From: Serratia liquefaciens
Lineage (GTDB): Bacteria; Pseudomonadota; Gammaproteobacteria; Enterobacterales; Enterobacteriaceae
Direction of reading: 5' to 3'
Assembly (NCBI GenBank): GCA_012719855.1
Contig: JAAXZN010000045.1
Location: 33,938 to 97,937, forward strand
DNA length: 64,000 nucleotides
Of the stretch, positions 9,195-19,538 are shown piece after piece. Both the position numbers and the translations under genes were made by a program. The first letter of the stretch is position 1; every line of letters starts with the position of its first letter. Below the pieces are notes generated by a model, which saw only the letters and a list, made by a program, of their open reading frames with translations, did no database searches and had not been told where the DNA came from.

Positions 9195-11258
9195 CTACTG
9201 TCCTGGTTGTTCCAGAGCTTTTAAATACTCGTAAATGGCAACCTGAGAACGGACTTTGCGGCGGTTGCCGCGCGGCACGTACTGGTTGCTCAGTTCTTTA
9301 TCGAGGTAACGCGCCTTGACCGTGTCGCTGAACAGAATTTCCAGAATATCCAGAACCCGTTGTTTCAGCGTTGGATCCAGCAGCGAGACCGCGACTTCGA
9401 TGCGGTAATCTATGTTACGGGTCATCCAGTCGGCAGAGGACAGATAGACCAGTTTGTCACCTTTGTTTTCGAAAACGTAAACCCGATCGTGTTCCAGATA
9501 GCGGTCGACGATGCTGATTATCTGAATATTGTCACTGATCCCCGGTAGGTTGGGAATCAAAGAACACATCCCGCGCACCAACAGGCGGATTTTTACGCCG
9601 GCGCCGGAGGCGGTATATAACCGATCTACCAGCCCTTTATCCACCAGATTGTTGATTTTCAGCATAATGCCGGCCGGAAGCCCGGCTTCGGCGTTGGCAA
9701 TTTCGTTGTCGATCAACTCATACAGCTTCAGGCGCGAGTTCTGCGGTGACACCATCAGGTTGTCGAAGGTGACCGGCCGGTACGGATTTTCGATAAAGTT
9801 GAACACCCGGCGCACTTCGTTAGTGATGCGTGCGTCGGCGGTCAGCAATGAATAGTCAGTGTAAATGCGCGCGGTTTTCTCGTTAAAGTTACCGGTACCG
9901 ATATGAGCATAGCGCACAATCTCGTCGCCTTCACGGCGTGAGATCAGGAACAGTTTGGCGTGAATTTTCAAGCCAGGCGCGGAGAAAATGACGTGCACCC
10001 CGGCTTCCGTCAGGCGCTTGGCCCAGTGGATGTTGGCCTCTTCATCAAAGCGCGCCTGTAGCTCTACCACCACCGTGACTTTTTTGCCGTTATGGGCGGC
10101 GTGGATCATCGACTCGATAATGCGCGAGTCTTTTGCCACGCGGTAAATGTTGATTTTGATCGCCAGCACGCTGGGGTCGAACGACGCCTGGCGTACCAGC
10201 TCCAGCACGTGTTCAAAGGTGTGGTACGGGTAGTAAAGCAGCACGTCGTGCTCGCGAATGGCGTCAAAGCCGTTGCGGAATTTTTCGAACCAGGTATGGC
10301 GCAGGCGCGGCAGCGGTTTGTTGACCAGGTTGGCCTTGCCGACGTTCGGGAAGCCGATAAAGTCTTTGAAGTTATGGTAACGGCCGCCGGCAATGACCGA
10401 ATCATAGTTGGAAATACCGAGCTTGCCGCGCAGCAGTTCCACCATTTCATTGGGCATGTCGCGCTGATAAACAAAGCGTACCGGCTCGGCGGTCAGGCGC
10501 TGCTTCAGGCTGGAAGACATCAGCTCCAGCAGGCTGGATTCCATCTCGGTAACCAGATCGTATTCCGCATCGCGGGTCATTTTCATCGAATAGGCGTTGA
10601 GCGCGTCGTAATCGAAGAAGCCCTTGAAGATATCGTCCAGGCAGTAGCGAAGAATGTTATCCAGCAGGATCATCGGCTTGCGGCGGCGAGGGGCTTCTGG
10701 CGGCAGGTTGACGAAGCGCGGCACCTTGTCGGACGGGATCTCCAGCAGCGCGTAATCAATACGCGTGCCGCGGATAATCTCCACCGCCAGATAGGTGTAA
10801 TCGTCTTTCAGGAACTGCACCAGGTTGGTTTCATTGTTGATCAGGATCGGCGTGATGTGCTGGCGCAGATGCTGCTTGAAGTATTGCCGCAGCCAGATTT
10901 GCTGGTTTTCCGACACCTGACGTTCGTTGATTAGGAAGATCTGGTTGCGTGCCATTTCCAGCAGCAAATCGTTATACAGGCTGTCGAATTCTTGATCGGT
11001 TTTTAATACCTTGGCCTGGATCTTTTTCAGCAGATGGCGTGAAGCTCCGCCAGAGCCCTGTTCTTCGCTGATCAGAATGCGTCGTTTGAGATCGGCAAAG
11101 CGGACCTTATAGAACTCGTCAAGGTTATTGGAGTAAATGCCCAGAAAACGCATGCGCTCAATCAGGGGATTGCTCTTATCTGCGGCTTCCTGCAACACGC
11201 GTTCATTAAAGGATAACCAGCTTAGTTCTTTTTCGATGTAGAGCTTTTCCTGACCCAT
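9195..11258 (-). CDS. ppk: Polyphosphate kinase Ppk1
   Basis: Reversibly transfers the gamma phosphate of ATP to a polyphosphate chain, at the inner membrane. The 687 residues run colinear with E. coli Ppk: N domain ([20 protein letters not shown]), a head domain, and two phospholipase-D-like C domains. The autophosphorylated histidine lies in [11 protein letters not shown], and [12 protein letters not shown] is the second conserved block. The ATG at 11258 is preferred because GGAG lies six bases upstream; a GTG two codons earlier overlaps that site. It is first gene of ppk-ppx and diverges from the PhoB-controlled pst operon across about 390 bases. Confidence 0.97.
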   Translation of the reverse strand: MGQEKLYIEKELSWLSFNERVLQEAADKSNPLIERMRFLGIYSNNLDEFYKVRFADLKRRILISEEQGSGGASRHLLKKIQAKVLKTDQEFDSLYNDLLLEMARNQIFLINERQVSENQQIWLRQYFKQHLRQHITPILINNETNLVQFLKDDYTYLAVEIIRGTRIDYALLEIPSDKVPRFVNLPPEAPRRRKPMILLDNILRYCLDDIFKGFFDYDALNAYSMKMTRDAEYDLVTEMESSLLELMSSSLKQRLTAEPVRFVYQRDMPNEMVELLRGKLGISNYDSVIAGGRYHNFKDFIGFPNVGKANLVNKPLPRLRHTWFEKFRNGFDAIREHDVLLYYPYHTFEHVLELVRQASFDPSVLAIKINIYRVAKDSRIIESMIHAAHNGKKVTVVVELQARFDEEANIHWAKRLTEAGVHVIFSAPGLKIHAKLFLISRREGDEIVRYAHIGTGNFNEKTARIYTDYSLLTADARITNEVRRVFNFIENPYRPVTFDNLMVSPQNSRLKLYELIDNEIANAEAGLPAGIMLKINNLVDKGLVDRLYTASGAGVKIRLLVRGMCSLIPNLPGISDNIQIISIVDRYLEHDRVYVFENKGDKLVYLSSADWMTRNIDYRIEVAVSLLDPTLKQRVLDILEILFSDTVKARYLDKELSNQYVPRGNRRKVRSQVAIYEYLKALEQPGQ

Positions 11259-11569
11259 TGCCACTCCAGTTCAATTTTAGAAAAGGATCCGGGACGCAGC
11301 GCCCGGATGCCGCTCTAGTGTCCTTCATCATTATTGCGAGAGATTGACAGGAAAGTCCAACATATCCATTACCTTGGGGCGAGGCATTTTAAGGCGTAAA
11401 AATATTCTCTGCGGCGTCCGGGTCGTGGGTTATGTATGAGCGCTATAAAATGAAGACAATAATGCTAAATATCACTACATATGATCGGCTTTTCCATCAT
11501 TTTTCAGCAATATATAGGGTTAATAATGCTGATAAGCAGCGTTAAATTCGATATGAGTGGTAGGTAACT
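11259..11569. other. ppk-pst divergent intergenic region
   Basis: AT-rich sequence of about 310 bases between ppk and the Pho box. It should carry the ppk promoter; a second Pho box facing ppk was looked for by eye and not found. No open reading frame of interest. Confidence 0.4.
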
Positions 11570-11616
11570 TTGTCATGCAAACGTCACAAAACTGACATAA
11601 GATGCCCGGTTATTCT
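11570..11616 (+). promoter_or_regulatory. Triple PhoB half-site and -10 of the pstCAB operon
   Basis: Three PhoB half-sites spaced exactly 11 bases apart: TTGTCAT (11570-11576), ACGTCAC (11581-11587) and CTGACAT (11592-11598), each followed by a short A-rich gap. The first two make an 18-base Pho box close to the consensus CTGTCAT-N4-CTGTCAT. TATTCT at 11611-11616 is a plausible -10, which places the PhoB array where a -35 would be, as in Pho regulon promoters. This supports induction by phosphate starvation. Confidence 0.75.
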
Positions 11617-11654
11617 ATGGCGCAAGCCTGCTTACATCAGCGACAGCGAGAGAC

Positions 11655-13817
11655 ATGGCACAAACTACGGTAAACCAACATCCCCGGGATCGCCTGCGCG
11701 CGCGCATCGACCGTAGCGTTCAGGCGGCGGTTACCGTCAGCGGGCTGCTGGTGTTGATGACGCTGATGCTGATCTTCGTTTACCTGCTGTTTGCGGTGCT
11801 GCCGCTGTTTAAACCGGCGGCGATGGGACAGGCGAAACCGCTGACGATCAGTGCCTCTGCACCTGCGCTGGCGCTGGGTATGGATGTGCAGCAGCGGATA
11901 GGTTACCGCATCGATGCGCAGGGGCAGGGGCAGTTCTACCCTCTGACGCAGCAGAGCGCCCATCCTCTGACGCAACAGACGCTGCTGGCCAAACCGAAAC
12001 TACTGGCTCAGGCAGCTGGCGAACGTGACCTGTTTGCTTTGGCACAGGCCGACGGCCGGTTTATCGTCGCCAGCGCAGACTTCGCAGCAGCCGGGGCATC
12101 GGCACCGCAGTGGTTGTTTCCGCTTGGGCAACGACCTCTGACGTTGGATAAACAGGGGCGTGCGTTAACGCTGCTGGCGTTGGCCGAGGCGCGACGTGGG
12201 CAGTACCTTCTGGCCGGTGTGACCGAAGATCGTCGCCTGGTGTTTGGCCGTTTCGGCAGCGACCACCCGCCGCAGCTAAGTGAAATCACGCTGGACAGTA
12301 CGGTGCAGCAGCTGGTGTTGACGCCGGACGGTCGCCAATTGTATCTGCTGGCGGGGAATCGGCTGGCGCGTTACCAAATTAACGACACGCAGCTGCAGCT
12401 AAAAGAAACGCGTACGCTGGGCGAACATTCTCCTTATCAACTGACGGCGTTGCCTGGCGGCAGCGCGTTGCTGATCGAAGCGCCTGACGGCAGCGTACGC
12501 GAATGGTTTGATGTCGAAAAAGATCGGCGCTGGCAACTGACGCCGGTGCAGCATTTCGACCACCAGTCCGAGCCGCAGGATTTGCTGGTGGCCGAACCTT
12601 ATCGCCGGGTGTTCGCCACCCTGAGACCGGACGGCGGTTTCTCACTGTTTTCCAGCATCCAGCCGCAGCCGCTGTTGAACGGCAGGCTGAGCGCCGGGGT
12701 ACAACAGATGGCGTTCGCTCCGCGCGGTGACGGCCTGCTGCTGGAAACGGCACAGGGCTGGCAACATTATGCGATCGACAACCCTTATCCCGACGTCACC
12801 TGGCGCTCGCTGTGGCACAAGGTGTGGTACGAAAATTACCCCGAACCGGCCTATGTCTGGCAATCCACCTCTGGCGAGGACAGCTACCAGGCCAAATTCA
12901 GCCTGATGCCGGTGATCTTTGGCACCTTCAAGGCTGCGGCCTATGCCATGCTGTTCGCCATTCCGCTGGCGCTGGCCGGGGCGATTTATACCGCCTATTT
13001 CATGTCGGCCGGACTGCGGCGGGTGATTAAGCCGGCGATTGAGGTGATGGGGGCCTTGCCGACGGTGGTGATCGGGCTGGTGGCCGGCATCTGGCTGGCG
13101 CCGGTGATTGAATATTACCTGCTGGCGGTGTTGTCGCTGCCCTTGCTGTTGGCGGCGGTGGTGCTGGCCTGCGGTGCGCTGATGAACCGGTTTGCCCCGC
13201 GGCGCCTGCCGCCGGGCGTCGATCTACTGATCCTGTTGCCGCTGATCGTATTGACCGTCTGGCTGGCGTTTAGCGTGGGGCCCTGGCTGGAAGTGAAGCT
13301 GTTCGGCGAGCCCCTGCATTTCTGGCTGGGTGATGATTATGACCAGCGCAATGCGTTGGTGGTTGGCGTGGCGATGGGCTTTGCGTTAGTGCCGATCATT
13401 TTCTCGCTGGCGGAAGACGCGTTGTTCAGCGTACCGGCAACGCTGAGCCAAGGGTCGCTGGCGTTGGGGGCCACCCAGTGGCAAACCGTGATGCGCGTGG
13501 TGCTGCCTTCGGCCAGCGCCGGCATTTTCTCGGCGCTGATGATTGGCTTTGGCCGCGCGGTGGGGGAAACCATGATTGTACTGATGGCGACCGGTAACAC
13601 GCCGGTTATCGACGGCAGCCTGTTCCAGGGCCTGCGCGCGCTGGCGGCCAATATCGCCATAGAAATGCCGGAAGCGGTCGCCGGCAGCAGCCATTACCGG
13701 GTGCTGTTCCTGACCGCTCTGGTGCTGTTTATTTTCACCTTTGTCTTCAACACGCTGGCGGAGGCGATCCGACTGCGGCTGCGTGAGCGCTATACCCTGA
13801 ACCAGGAGGCGCCATGA
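11655..13817 (+). CDS. pstC: Phosphate ABC transporter permease PstC, long form
   Basis: Inner-membrane permease of a phosphate importer. At 720 residues it is more than twice the usual PstC (about 320). An N-terminal membrane helix (about 26-52) is followed by a large extracytoplasmic part of about 340 residues that looks like beta-propeller or repeat sequence. The transport domain starts near residue 415 and has the permease EAA-type loop ([30 protein letters not shown], with conserved glycine). The gene overlaps pstA by four bases. A similar long form is found near ppk in related bacteria. The role of the extra domain is unknown. Confidence 0.85.
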   Translation: MAQTTVNQHPRDRLRARIDRSVQAAVTVSGLLVLMTLMLIFVYLLFAVLPLFKPAAMGQAKPLTISASAPALALGMDVQQRIGYRIDAQGQGQFYPLTQQSAHPLTQQTLLAKPKLLAQAAGERDLFALAQADGRFIVASADFAAAGASAPQWLFPLGQRPLTLDKQGRALTLLALAEARRGQYLLAGVTEDRRLVFGRFGSDHPPQLSEITLDSTVQQLVLTPDGRQLYLLAGNRLARYQINDTQLQLKETRTLGEHSPYQLTALPGGSALLIEAPDGSVREWFDVEKDRRWQLTPVQHFDHQSEPQDLLVAEPYRRVFATLRPDGGFSLFSSIQPQPLLNGRLSAGVQQMAFAPRGDGLLLETAQGWQHYAIDNPYPDVTWRSLWHKVWYENYPEPAYVWQSTSGEDSYQAKFSLMPVIFGTFKAAAYAMLFAIPLALAGAIYTAYFMSAGLRRVIKPAIEVMGALPTVVIGLVAGIWLAPVIEYYLLAVLSLPLLLAAVVLACGALMNRFAPRRLPPGVDLLILLPLIVLTVWLAFSVGPWLEVKLFGEPLHFWLGDDYDQRNALVVGVAMGFALVPIIFSLAEDALFSVPATLSQGSLALGATQWQTVMRVVLPSASAGIFSALMIGFGRAVGETMIVLMATGNTPVIDGSLFQGLRALAANIAIEMPEAVAGSSHYRVLFLTALVLFIFTFVFNTLAEAIRLRLRERYTLNQEAP

Positions 13818-15466
13818 AGCGCTGGGCGAAGAGCGGTTCGCCGTGGATCTGGCTGACCGCCGGGTCGGTGGCCGTCAGCCTGTTGGCGCTGATCGGCATT
13901 ATGCTGCTGCTGGCCGGGCAGGGGATGCGCTATTTCTGGCCCAGCCCGGTCTACCAGTTTGAGCTGAATCAGAGCGCCGCAGGGCCGGTGACGATGATCG
14001 GCGAGCTGTATCAGCAGCAAAGCATCCCGCGCCGTCAACTGCTGGAGTCCGGTATCGCACTGCCGCCGGGGAATGCGCAGAGTTTTGAGCGCTATCTGAT
14101 CAAGGTGGGCAACCGCGAGAGCGAAGGACAAGACTTCCGTACGCTGCTGGCCGGTGACATTGTTCGCCAAAGTACGCCACGCGATCTGCTGGTGCTGGAA
14201 CGTAATAACAACGGCACCGCCTACGGTTATCTGGCCGGTATGCTGGAGGATGGTCAGCCGCTGACCGGCCGTAATCTTAGCCAGGCGCTGCTGCAGCGTT
14301 TGCCGCAGATTGCCGCACTTTCGCGCCAGGCTCATGATATTCAGTTTCGCGATATGGCGCGCATTAACCAGCGGTTCGATACGCTGCGCCTGCGAGAGAA
14401 AAGCTTGCTGCGTGAAGATAAGCTAGACGCCCGCGCACAGGCGTCAATCAATGCCGAGCGGCTGGAACTGCAACGTCAATATCGGTTGCTTTCCGATCGC
14501 CTGGAAGGTTTGAACCGCGATCGCCACCGTGATGCGCTGTTGCTGCGTGACATGCACGGCCAGACCCATACCATTGCGCTAAGCCAGGTGCGCGATGCCT
14601 GGTACCCCAACGCGATGAATACCACGCAAAAGCTGGTGCACTGGGGCGAACAGGTGAAGAAATTCCTCAGCGACAGCCCGCGAGAGGCCAATACCGAAGG
14701 CGGCGTATTCCCGGCGATTTTCGGCACGGTGCTGATGGTGATCCTGATGTCGATCGTGGTGATGCCGTTTGGCGTGATTGCCGCCGTTTACCTGCATGAA
14801 TACGCAGGCAATAATCTGCTGACGCGGCTGATCCGCATTGCCGTGGTTAATCTGGCCGGCGTGCCGTCGATTGTCTATGGCGTGTTTGGTCTTGGCTTCT
14901 TCGTCTATATGATTGGCGGTACGCTCGATCAGCTGTTCTACCCGGAGTCGTTGCCTAACCCGACCTTCGGCACGCCGGGCGTGCTGTGGGCGGCCTTGAC
15001 GCTGGCGCTGCTGACGTTGCCGGTGGTGATTGTCGCCACCGAAGAGGGGCTGTCGCGCATTCCTGCTTCGTTGCGTCAGGGCTCGTTGGCGCTGGGCGCC
15101 AGCCGGGCGGAAACGCTGTGGCGTATTGTATTGCCGATGGCGGCACCGGCGATGATGACCGGTCTGATCCTGGCGGTGGCGCGCGCTGCCGGGGAAACGG
15201 CGCCATTAATGCTGGTGGGGGTAGTGAAATCCGTGCCGGTGCTGCCGGTAGATGATATTTTCCCGTATCTGCATCTGGAGCGGAAGTTTATGCACCTGAG
15301 CTTCCAGATCTACGATATGGCCTTCCAGAGTCCGAGCGTGGAGGCTGCCCGGCCGCTGGTGTTCGCCACTGCCTTCCTGCTGGTGGCGATTGTGGTGGGC
15401 TTGAATCTGGCGGCGATGGGCATTCGCCATTCGCTGAGGGAGCGGTACAGAGCATGGTCGCAGTAA
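13814..15466 (+). CDS. pstA: Phosphate ABC transporter permease PstA, long form
   Basis: Second permease of the same importer, 550 residues against about 300 for ordinary PstA. One helix near the N-terminus (about 12-38) precedes an extracytoplasmic segment of about 240 residues with a charged, probably coiled-coil stretch (roughly residues 180-240). The permease core follows, with [17 protein letters not shown] and the EAA loop [21 protein letters not shown]. The start ATG overlaps the pstC stop, indicating translational coupling. The matching enlargement of both permeases suggests their outer parts work together, perhaps in place of a separate operon-encoded binding protein; this is inference. 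Confidence 0.85.
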   Translation: MKRWAKSGSPWIWLTAGSVAVSLLALIGIMLLLAGQGMRYFWPSPVYQFELNQSAAGPVTMIGELYQQQSIPRRQLLESGIALPPGNAQSFERYLIKVGNRESEGQDFRTLLAGDIVRQSTPRDLLVLERNNNGTAYGYLAGMLEDGQPLTGRNLSQALLQRLPQIAALSRQAHDIQFRDMARINQRFDTLRLREKSLLREDKLDARAQASINAERLELQRQYRLLSDRLEGLNRDRHRDALLLRDMHGQTHTIALSQVRDAWYPNAMNTTQKLVHWGEQVKKFLSDSPREANTEGGVFPAIFGTVLMVILMSIVVMPFGVIAAVYLHEYAGNNLLTRLIRIAVVNLAGVPSIVYGVFGLGFFVYMIGGTLDQLFYPESLPNPTFGTPGVLWAALTLALLTLPVVIVATEEGLSRIPASLRQGSLALGASRAETLWRIVLPMAAPAMMTGLILAVARAAGETAPLMLVGVVKSVPVLPVDDIFPYLHLERKFMHLSFQIYDMAFQSPSVEAARPLVFATAFLLVAIVVGLNLAAMGIRHSLRERYRAWSQ

Positions 15467-15494
15467 CAACGATGTTATTCTTGGGGAGTGCCTA

Positions 15495-16307
15495 ATGAGT
15501 TTGATGACGCCAGGCAGTTTGCCCCGGTTGGATGTCCAGCACCTTGATGATGAACACACCGCGCTGGCGGTTAACGACCTCAACCTGTTTTATGGCGAAA
15601 AACAGGTGCTGCACGGTATCTCGCTGCGTATTCCCAAGCACCGGGTGACGGCGCTGATCGGCCCGTCCGGCTGCGGTAAATCCACGCTGCTGCGCTGTTT
15701 CAATCGCATGAATGATTTGGTGGACAACTGCCGGATTGAAGGCGATTTGCAACTGAACGGTCAAAGTATTGGCGGCGCACAGATTGACGTTGCGGCGTTA
15801 AGACGGCGGGTCGGTATGGTATTCCAACGGCCGAATCCCTTCCCGAAATCGATTTATGAAAACGTGGTTTACGGCCTGCGTCTGCAGGGCGTACGCGACC
15901 GACGGATCCTGGATGAGGCGGTGGAGCGTTCGCTGCGTGCCGCCGCGCTGTGGCATGAAGTGAAAGACCGGCTGCGCGAGAATGCGTTTCGTCTTTCCAG
16001 CGGCCAGCAGCAAAGGTTGGTGATTGCACGGGCGATAGCCATCGAGCCGGAAGTGCTGCTGCTGGATGAGCCGACCTCGGCGCTGGATCCGATCTCCACA
16101 TTGACCATTGAAGAGCTGATTTCCGCTCTGAAGCAGCAGTACAGCGTGGTGCTGGTGACGCACAACATGCAGCAGGCGGCACGCGTCTCGGATTACACGG
16201 CGTTTATTCACCAGGGTCGATTGGTGGAATACAACGACACTGACGACATCTTTACTTCACCGCGCCAGCGCCGCACCGAGGATTATATTACCGGACGCTA
16301 TGGTTGA
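15495..16307 (+). CDS. pstB: Phosphate ABC transporter ATPase PstB
   Basis: Cytoplasmic ATPase driving phosphate uptake. The 270 residues contain Walker [10 protein letters not shown], the Q-loop [16 protein letters not shown] typical of PstB, the ABC signature [14 protein letters not shown], Walker [13 protein letters not shown] and the switch histidine in [13 protein letters not shown]. It has a short N-terminal extension before [14 protein letters not shown]. It is the last gene of the pstCAB operon, 28 bases after pstA, with AGTG/GGGGAGTG before the ATG. No pstS or phoU follows, unlike the classic pstSCAB-phoU operon. Confidence 0.93.
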   Translation: MSLMTPGSLPRLDVQHLDDEHTALAVNDLNLFYGEKQVLHGISLRIPKHRVTALIGPSGCGKSTLLRCFNRMNDLVDNCRIEGDLQLNGQSIGGAQIDVAALRRRVGMVFQRPNPFPKSIYENVVYGLRLQGVRDRRILDEAVERSLRAAALWHEVKDRLRENAFRLSSGQQQRLVIARAIAIEPEVLLLDEPTSALDPISTLTIEELISALKQQYSVVLVTHNMQQAARVSDYTAFIHQGRLVEYNDTDDIFTSPRQRRTEDYITGRYG

Positions 16308-16360
16308 TGCCGCAGCAGTCTTTTCCTGTCGTTGGGATAAGCCCAAACATCATGATGGTA

Positions 16361-16386
16361 AAAACCCGCTTTCGCGGGTTTTTTGT
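16361..16386. terminator. Bidirectional terminator, pstB and speG
   Basis: ACCCGC/GCGGGT stem with loop TTTC, flanked by AAAA on the left and TTTTTTG on the right; it can end transcripts of the convergent pstB and speG genes. Confidence 0.75.
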
Positions 16387-16388
16387 TG

Positions 16389-16943
16389 TCACTTAACCAA
16401 AGGTTTATCGCTGGCGGCGGTTTTGAATTTCGCCATGTACTGCGGCTGGAAGATGCACATGCGCAGCACGGTACGGTATTCGCCGTTAACGAAGAATTCG
16501 TCAATCAGCTCACCTTCGACTTCAAAGCCCAGCTTGCTGTAGATGTGAATTGCCTTCGGGTTTTCCTTGTCGACGATCAGGTACAGCTTGTACAGGTTCA
16601 GTACCGAGAAACCGTAGTCCATCGCCAGCTTGGCGGCGATAGTGGCGTAGCCTTTGCCCTGATGCGTCGGGTCGATGATGATCTGAAATTCCGCGCGGCG
16701 GTGGATATGGTCGATCTCCACCAGTTCCACCAGCCCGACCTTGGCGCCCTGGTGTTCGATGATAAAGCGGCGTTCGCTCTGGTCGTGGATATGTTTGTCG
16801 TAAAGATCGGAGAGTTCTACGAAGGCTTCGTAGGGTTCTTCAAACCAGTAGCGCATCACGCTGGCGTTGTTGTCCATCTGATGGACAAACGTCAAATCAT
16901 CCCGTTCCAGTGGGCGTAGCCTGACGTTGGTAGTGCTGGACAT
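16389..16943 (-). CDS. speG: Spermidine N1-acetyltransferase SpeG
   Basis: Acetylates spermidine (and spermine) with acetyl-CoA, preventing toxicity of excess polyamine. The 184-residue GNAT protein runs [20 protein letters not shown] at the N-terminus, with the substrate region containing [12 protein letters not shown] and the acetyl-CoA loop [12 protein letters not shown], then [22 protein letters not shown] and IYSKLGF at the C-terminal fold. These match E. coli SpeG closely. The C-terminus is slightly extended. It is a single gene, convergent with pstB, not at this place in E. coli. Confidence 0.93.
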   Translation of the reverse strand: MSSTTNVRLRPLERDDLTFVHQMDNNASVMRYWFEEPYEAFVELSDLYDKHIHDQSERRFIIEHQGAKVGLVELVEIDHIHRRAEFQIIIDPTHQGKGYATIAAKLAMDYGFSVLNLYKLYLIVDKENPKAIHIYSKLGFEVEGELIDEFFVNGEYRTVLRMCIFQPQYMAKFKTAASDKPLVK

Positions 16944-17090
16944 GGGGGTTCCTTAATGTCGTGGATGGGTACCAATGATAATATCGGACAATACATTATG
17001 GTCAGGATGAAGCTCTGAGTCGCGTATTTTTTCGTAAACAAAGCCGTTATACTGCCTGAAATATAGACAACCCCAGAGAGGGCGTATTCC

Positions 17091-17285
17091 ATGGCGATAA
17101 AACCTCCACTCTCCACTTTGCCGGTGCTGGGCTCGGCTGAGCAAACAGAGAGTTACGATCGTTGGTACCGGGCCAAGGTTGAGAGCGCAATTAACAGTGA
17201 ACAACCGAGAATTTCACACGAACAAGTGATGACTGAACTGCAAGCTCGTCTGGCGGCAAAGAAAAAATTGCGCAAAATGGGATGA
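17091..17285 (+). CDS. Antitoxin of a ParE-type toxin-antitoxin pair
   Basis: Small protein of 64 residues with MAIKPPLS and LPVLGSAEQTESYDRWYRAKVESA, followed by a helical, basic tail rich in lysine. The sequence fits the small antitoxins, often called stability determinants, that precede ParE/RelE toxins. The YDRWYRAKVESAI part resembles the toxin-binding segment, and ISHEQVMTELQARL a helix. Three bases separate its stop from the toxin start. It should neutralise the downstream toxin and repress its own promoter. A plausible -10, TATACT, lies at 17048-17053. Confidence 0.75.
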   Translation: MAIKPPLSTLPVLGSAEQTESYDRWYRAKVESAINSEQPRISHEQVMTELQARLAAKKKLRKMG

Positions 17286-17288
17286 TCA

Positions 17289-17561
17289 ATGCGGATAGAA
17301 TGGAGCAGTGAGGCTCAGGAAGAGCTATGGAGCATTATTGATTTTATCGATGACAGAAATCCGCAGGCGGCGCGAAAATTGCACCGGGAAATCGAAGCGG
17401 TGGTCCTTTCCCTGCCGTTAAACCCCTTAATGTACCGCTTGGGTAGGGTGGATAATACGCGAGAAATTGTCGTCCATCCCAACTATCTGGTTGTTTATAG
17501 AGTCATCGGACATATAGAAGTTCTGAGTGTTATTCATGCCAACGTGAATATCCCTGAATAA
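17289..17561 (+). CDS. RelE/ParE superfamily toxin
   Basis: Protein of 90 residues with the ParE pattern: IEWSSEAQEELWSIIDFIDDRNPQAA at the N-terminus (two helices), LPLNPLMYRLGRVDNTREIVVHPNYLVVYRV in the beta-sheet core, and IEVLSVIHANVNIPE at the end. Conserved arginine residues of the core (YRLGRVDNTRE) and the tyrosine of VVYRV are present. ParE proteins poison gyrase; RelE proteins cut mRNA. The sequence favours ParE, but the target cannot be settled here. It lies between the conserved genes speG and purN. Confidence 0.82.
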   Translation: MRIEWSSEAQEELWSIIDFIDDRNPQAARKLHREIEAVVLSLPLNPLMYRLGRVDNTREIVVHPNYLVVYRVIGHIEVLSVIHANVNIPE

Positions 17562-17585
17562 AAAACCCCGGCTGAAAGCCAGGGC
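17557..17585 (-). terminator. Terminator between parE-like toxin and purN
   Basis: A CCCCGGCT/AGCCAGGG stem (one mismatch) with loop GAA, followed on the minus strand by a run of nine T. It serves mainly purN and can also stop the toxin transcript. Confidence 0.65.
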
Positions 17586-17607
17586 TTGAAGAAACTCAAG
17601 ATGCACT

Positions 17608-18246
17608 TTAGTCTGCCGCATGCCCTTGCTCGGGCAGGCGCTCGCCATCCAGCCAGGCGGCGTTATCGTGCATCGCCAGGCGGCCCTCGACAAACCAGTT
17701 CACCACCAGCGGGTAAAGGGTATGTTCCTGAGCCTGTACCCGTTCAACCACCTCATCTTCCTCGTCGCCGGGGAAAATCGGCACCTTGGCCTGCAGGATC
17801 ACCGGGCCGCCGTCGAGCTGTTCGGTCACGAAGTGCACCGAAGTGCCGTGTTCGCTGTCGCCGTTGTCGATGGCCTGACGGTGAGTATGCAGCCCTGGGT
17901 ATTTGGGCAGCAGGGAAGGGTGGATATTCAGCATGCGTCCGGCATAGCGCTGCACGAACTGCGGGCTGAGAATGCGCATATAGCCGGCCAGCACCACCAG
18001 ATCCGGTTGGTATTGGTCGATGGCATCCGCCAGGGCGACGTCAAACGCGGCCCGGTCGGCAAAGGCCTTGGCGTCCAGCGCATGAGCGGCAATACCTGCC
18101 ACTTCTGCACGTTGCAAACCGTAAGCCTGTGCCTTGTTACTGAACACCGCCACAATCTCGCCGGCAATTCTGCCCTGCTGGCAGGCGTCAATCAGCGCCT
18201 GGAGATTACTCCCCTGGCCGGAGACCAACACCACGATCTTTTTCAT
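17608..18246 (-). CDS. purN: Phosphoribosylglycinamide formyltransferase PurN
   Basis: Third step of purine synthesis: transfers a formyl group from 10-formyltetrahydrofolate to GAR. The 212 residues carry the N-terminal phosphate-binding [15 protein letters not shown], the catalytic [12 protein letters not shown] (Asn, His) and the aspartate in [10 protein letters not shown]. The start ATG overlaps the purM stop by four bases, so the genes are translationally coupled. Order purM-purN is as in E. coli. Expression is expected to follow the PurR operator upstream of purM. Confidence 0.97.
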   Translation of the reverse strand: MKKIVVLVSGQGSNLQALIDACQQGRIAGEIVAVFSNKAQAYGLQRAEVAGIAAHALDAKAFADRAAFDVALADAIDQYQPDLVVLAGYMRILSPQFVQRYAGRMLNIHPSLLPKYPGLHTHRQAIDNGDSEHGTSVHFVTEQLDGGPVILQAKVPIFPGDEEDEVVERVQAQEHTLYPLVVNWFVEGRLAMHDNAAWLDGERLPEQGHAAD

Positions 18247-19283
18247 CCGTTGATGACCACTTGTTGTTCGTCAGAAGAAGCGGTGAGTTTACCGATCTTC
18301 CACGCTTTTTCACCGGCTGCAGTCAACAATGCGATGGCGGGTTCCACGGCTTCTTCCGGCAGTGCAATCACCATGCCCACGCCACAGTTAAAGGTGCGGT
18401 ACATTTCGTGACGGCTGACGTTGCCGTTTTGCTGCAGCCAGTTGAAGACGGCTGGCCATTGCCAGCTGGATTCTTCGATCACGGCCTGCATGCCTTCCGG
18501 CAGCACGCGCGGGATGTTTTCCCAGAAGCCGCCACCGGTCAGGTGGGCGATAGCGTGCACGTCGATTTTCTCGATCAGCTCCAGCACCGATTTCACGTAA
18601 ATCTTGGTCGGCGCCAGCAGATGGTCCGCCAGCGGTTTGCCTTCCAGAACGGTAGTGGTTGGGTCGGTGTTGCTGACTTCCAGAATTTTGCGTACCAGCG
18701 AGTAGCCGTTGGAGTGTGGGCCTGAAGCGCCCAGGGCGATCAGAGCGTCACCGGACTGCACCTTGCTGCCGTCGATAATCTCGGACTTTTCGACCACGCC
18801 GACGCAAAAGCCGGCCACGTCATAGTCTTCACCGTGGTACATGCCCGGCATTTCAGCGGTTTCACCGCCCACCAGAGCACAGCCGGACTGCTTACAGCCT
18901 TCGGCGATACCGGTGATCACGCTGGCCGCGGTGTCCACGTCCAGTTTGCCAGTGGCAAAGTAATCGAGGAAGAACAGCGGCTCAGCGCCCTGAACCACCA
19001 GGTCGTTGACACACATTGCGACCAGATCGATGCCGATGGTGTCGTGTCGTTTCAGGTCCATCGCCAGACGCAGCTTGGTGCCTACGCCGTCGGTACCGGA
19101 AACCAGTATCGGCTCGCGGTATTTCTGCGGCAACGCACACAGGGCGCCAAAACCGCCCAGACCACCCATCACTTCCGGGCGGCGGGTCTGTTTTACTACA
19201 CCTTTGATGCGGTCTACCAATGCATTGCCAGCATCGATATCGACACCTGCGTCTTTATAGCTGAGAGAGGTTTTGTCGGTCAC
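18243..19283 (-). CDS. purM: Phosphoribosylformylglycinamidine cyclo-ligase PurM
   Basis: AIR synthetase: closes the imidazole ring of FGAM using ATP. The 346 residues match E. coli PurM: the N-terminal [15 protein letters not shown], the glycine-rich [19 protein letters not shown], the ATP-binding [11 protein letters not shown] and [11 protein letters not shown], and [13 protein letters not shown] near the C-terminus. First gene of purMN. A near-consensus PurR box lies 86 bases upstream. Diverges from upp, as in E. coli. Confidence 0.97.
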   Translation of the reverse strand: MTDKTSLSYKDAGVDIDAGNALVDRIKGVVKQTRRPEVMGGLGGFGALCALPQKYREPILVSGTDGVGTKLRLAMDLKRHDTIGIDLVAMCVNDLVVQGAEPLFFLDYFATGKLDVDTAASVITGIAEGCKQSGCALVGGETAEMPGMYHGEDYDVAGFCVGVVEKSEIIDGSKVQSGDALIALGASGPHSNGYSLVRKILEVSNTDPTTTVLEGKPLADHLLAPTKIYVKSVLELIEKIDVHAIAHLTGGGFWENIPRVLPEGMQAVIEESSWQWPAVFNWLQQNGNVSRHEMYRTFNCGVGMVIALPEEAVEPAIALLTAAGEKAWKIGKLTASSDEQQVVING

Positions 19284-19368
19284 TGCGCGATCCCCACGAC
19301 GGTTTGCGGTTTGAATACTGTGCTTCCGGCATTGATTCCGGAATAAGGCGCGGCAATTCTAACAGCGC

Positions 19369-19384
19369 AGGCAAACGTTTGCGA
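19369..19384. promoter_or_regulatory. PurR operator for purMN
   Basis: AGGCAAACGTTTGCGA agrees with the palindromic PurR consensus ACGCAAACGTTTGCGT at 14 of 16 positions. It lies between purM and upp, where repression of purMN by PurR with hypoxanthine or guanine is known in E. coli. Confidence 0.8.
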
Positions 19385-19538
19385 GTGGCTTGTGAGCCAG
19401 CTCCGCTTTTTCGTCATCTATACTGTTATTCAAACTTTTGTTGATCCCGATCGGGCTATTGTGGGTGGCGCAGTCGGCAAAAGGAGGTATAATCCGGCGA
19501 TTTTTTTGGCCGTAAACCACCTTAATAGGAGAAAAATG

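Noticed and set aside
10092..10934. 280-codon plus-strand frame over ppk
   Set aside because: No family resemblance, and ppk is fully conserved on the opposite strand.
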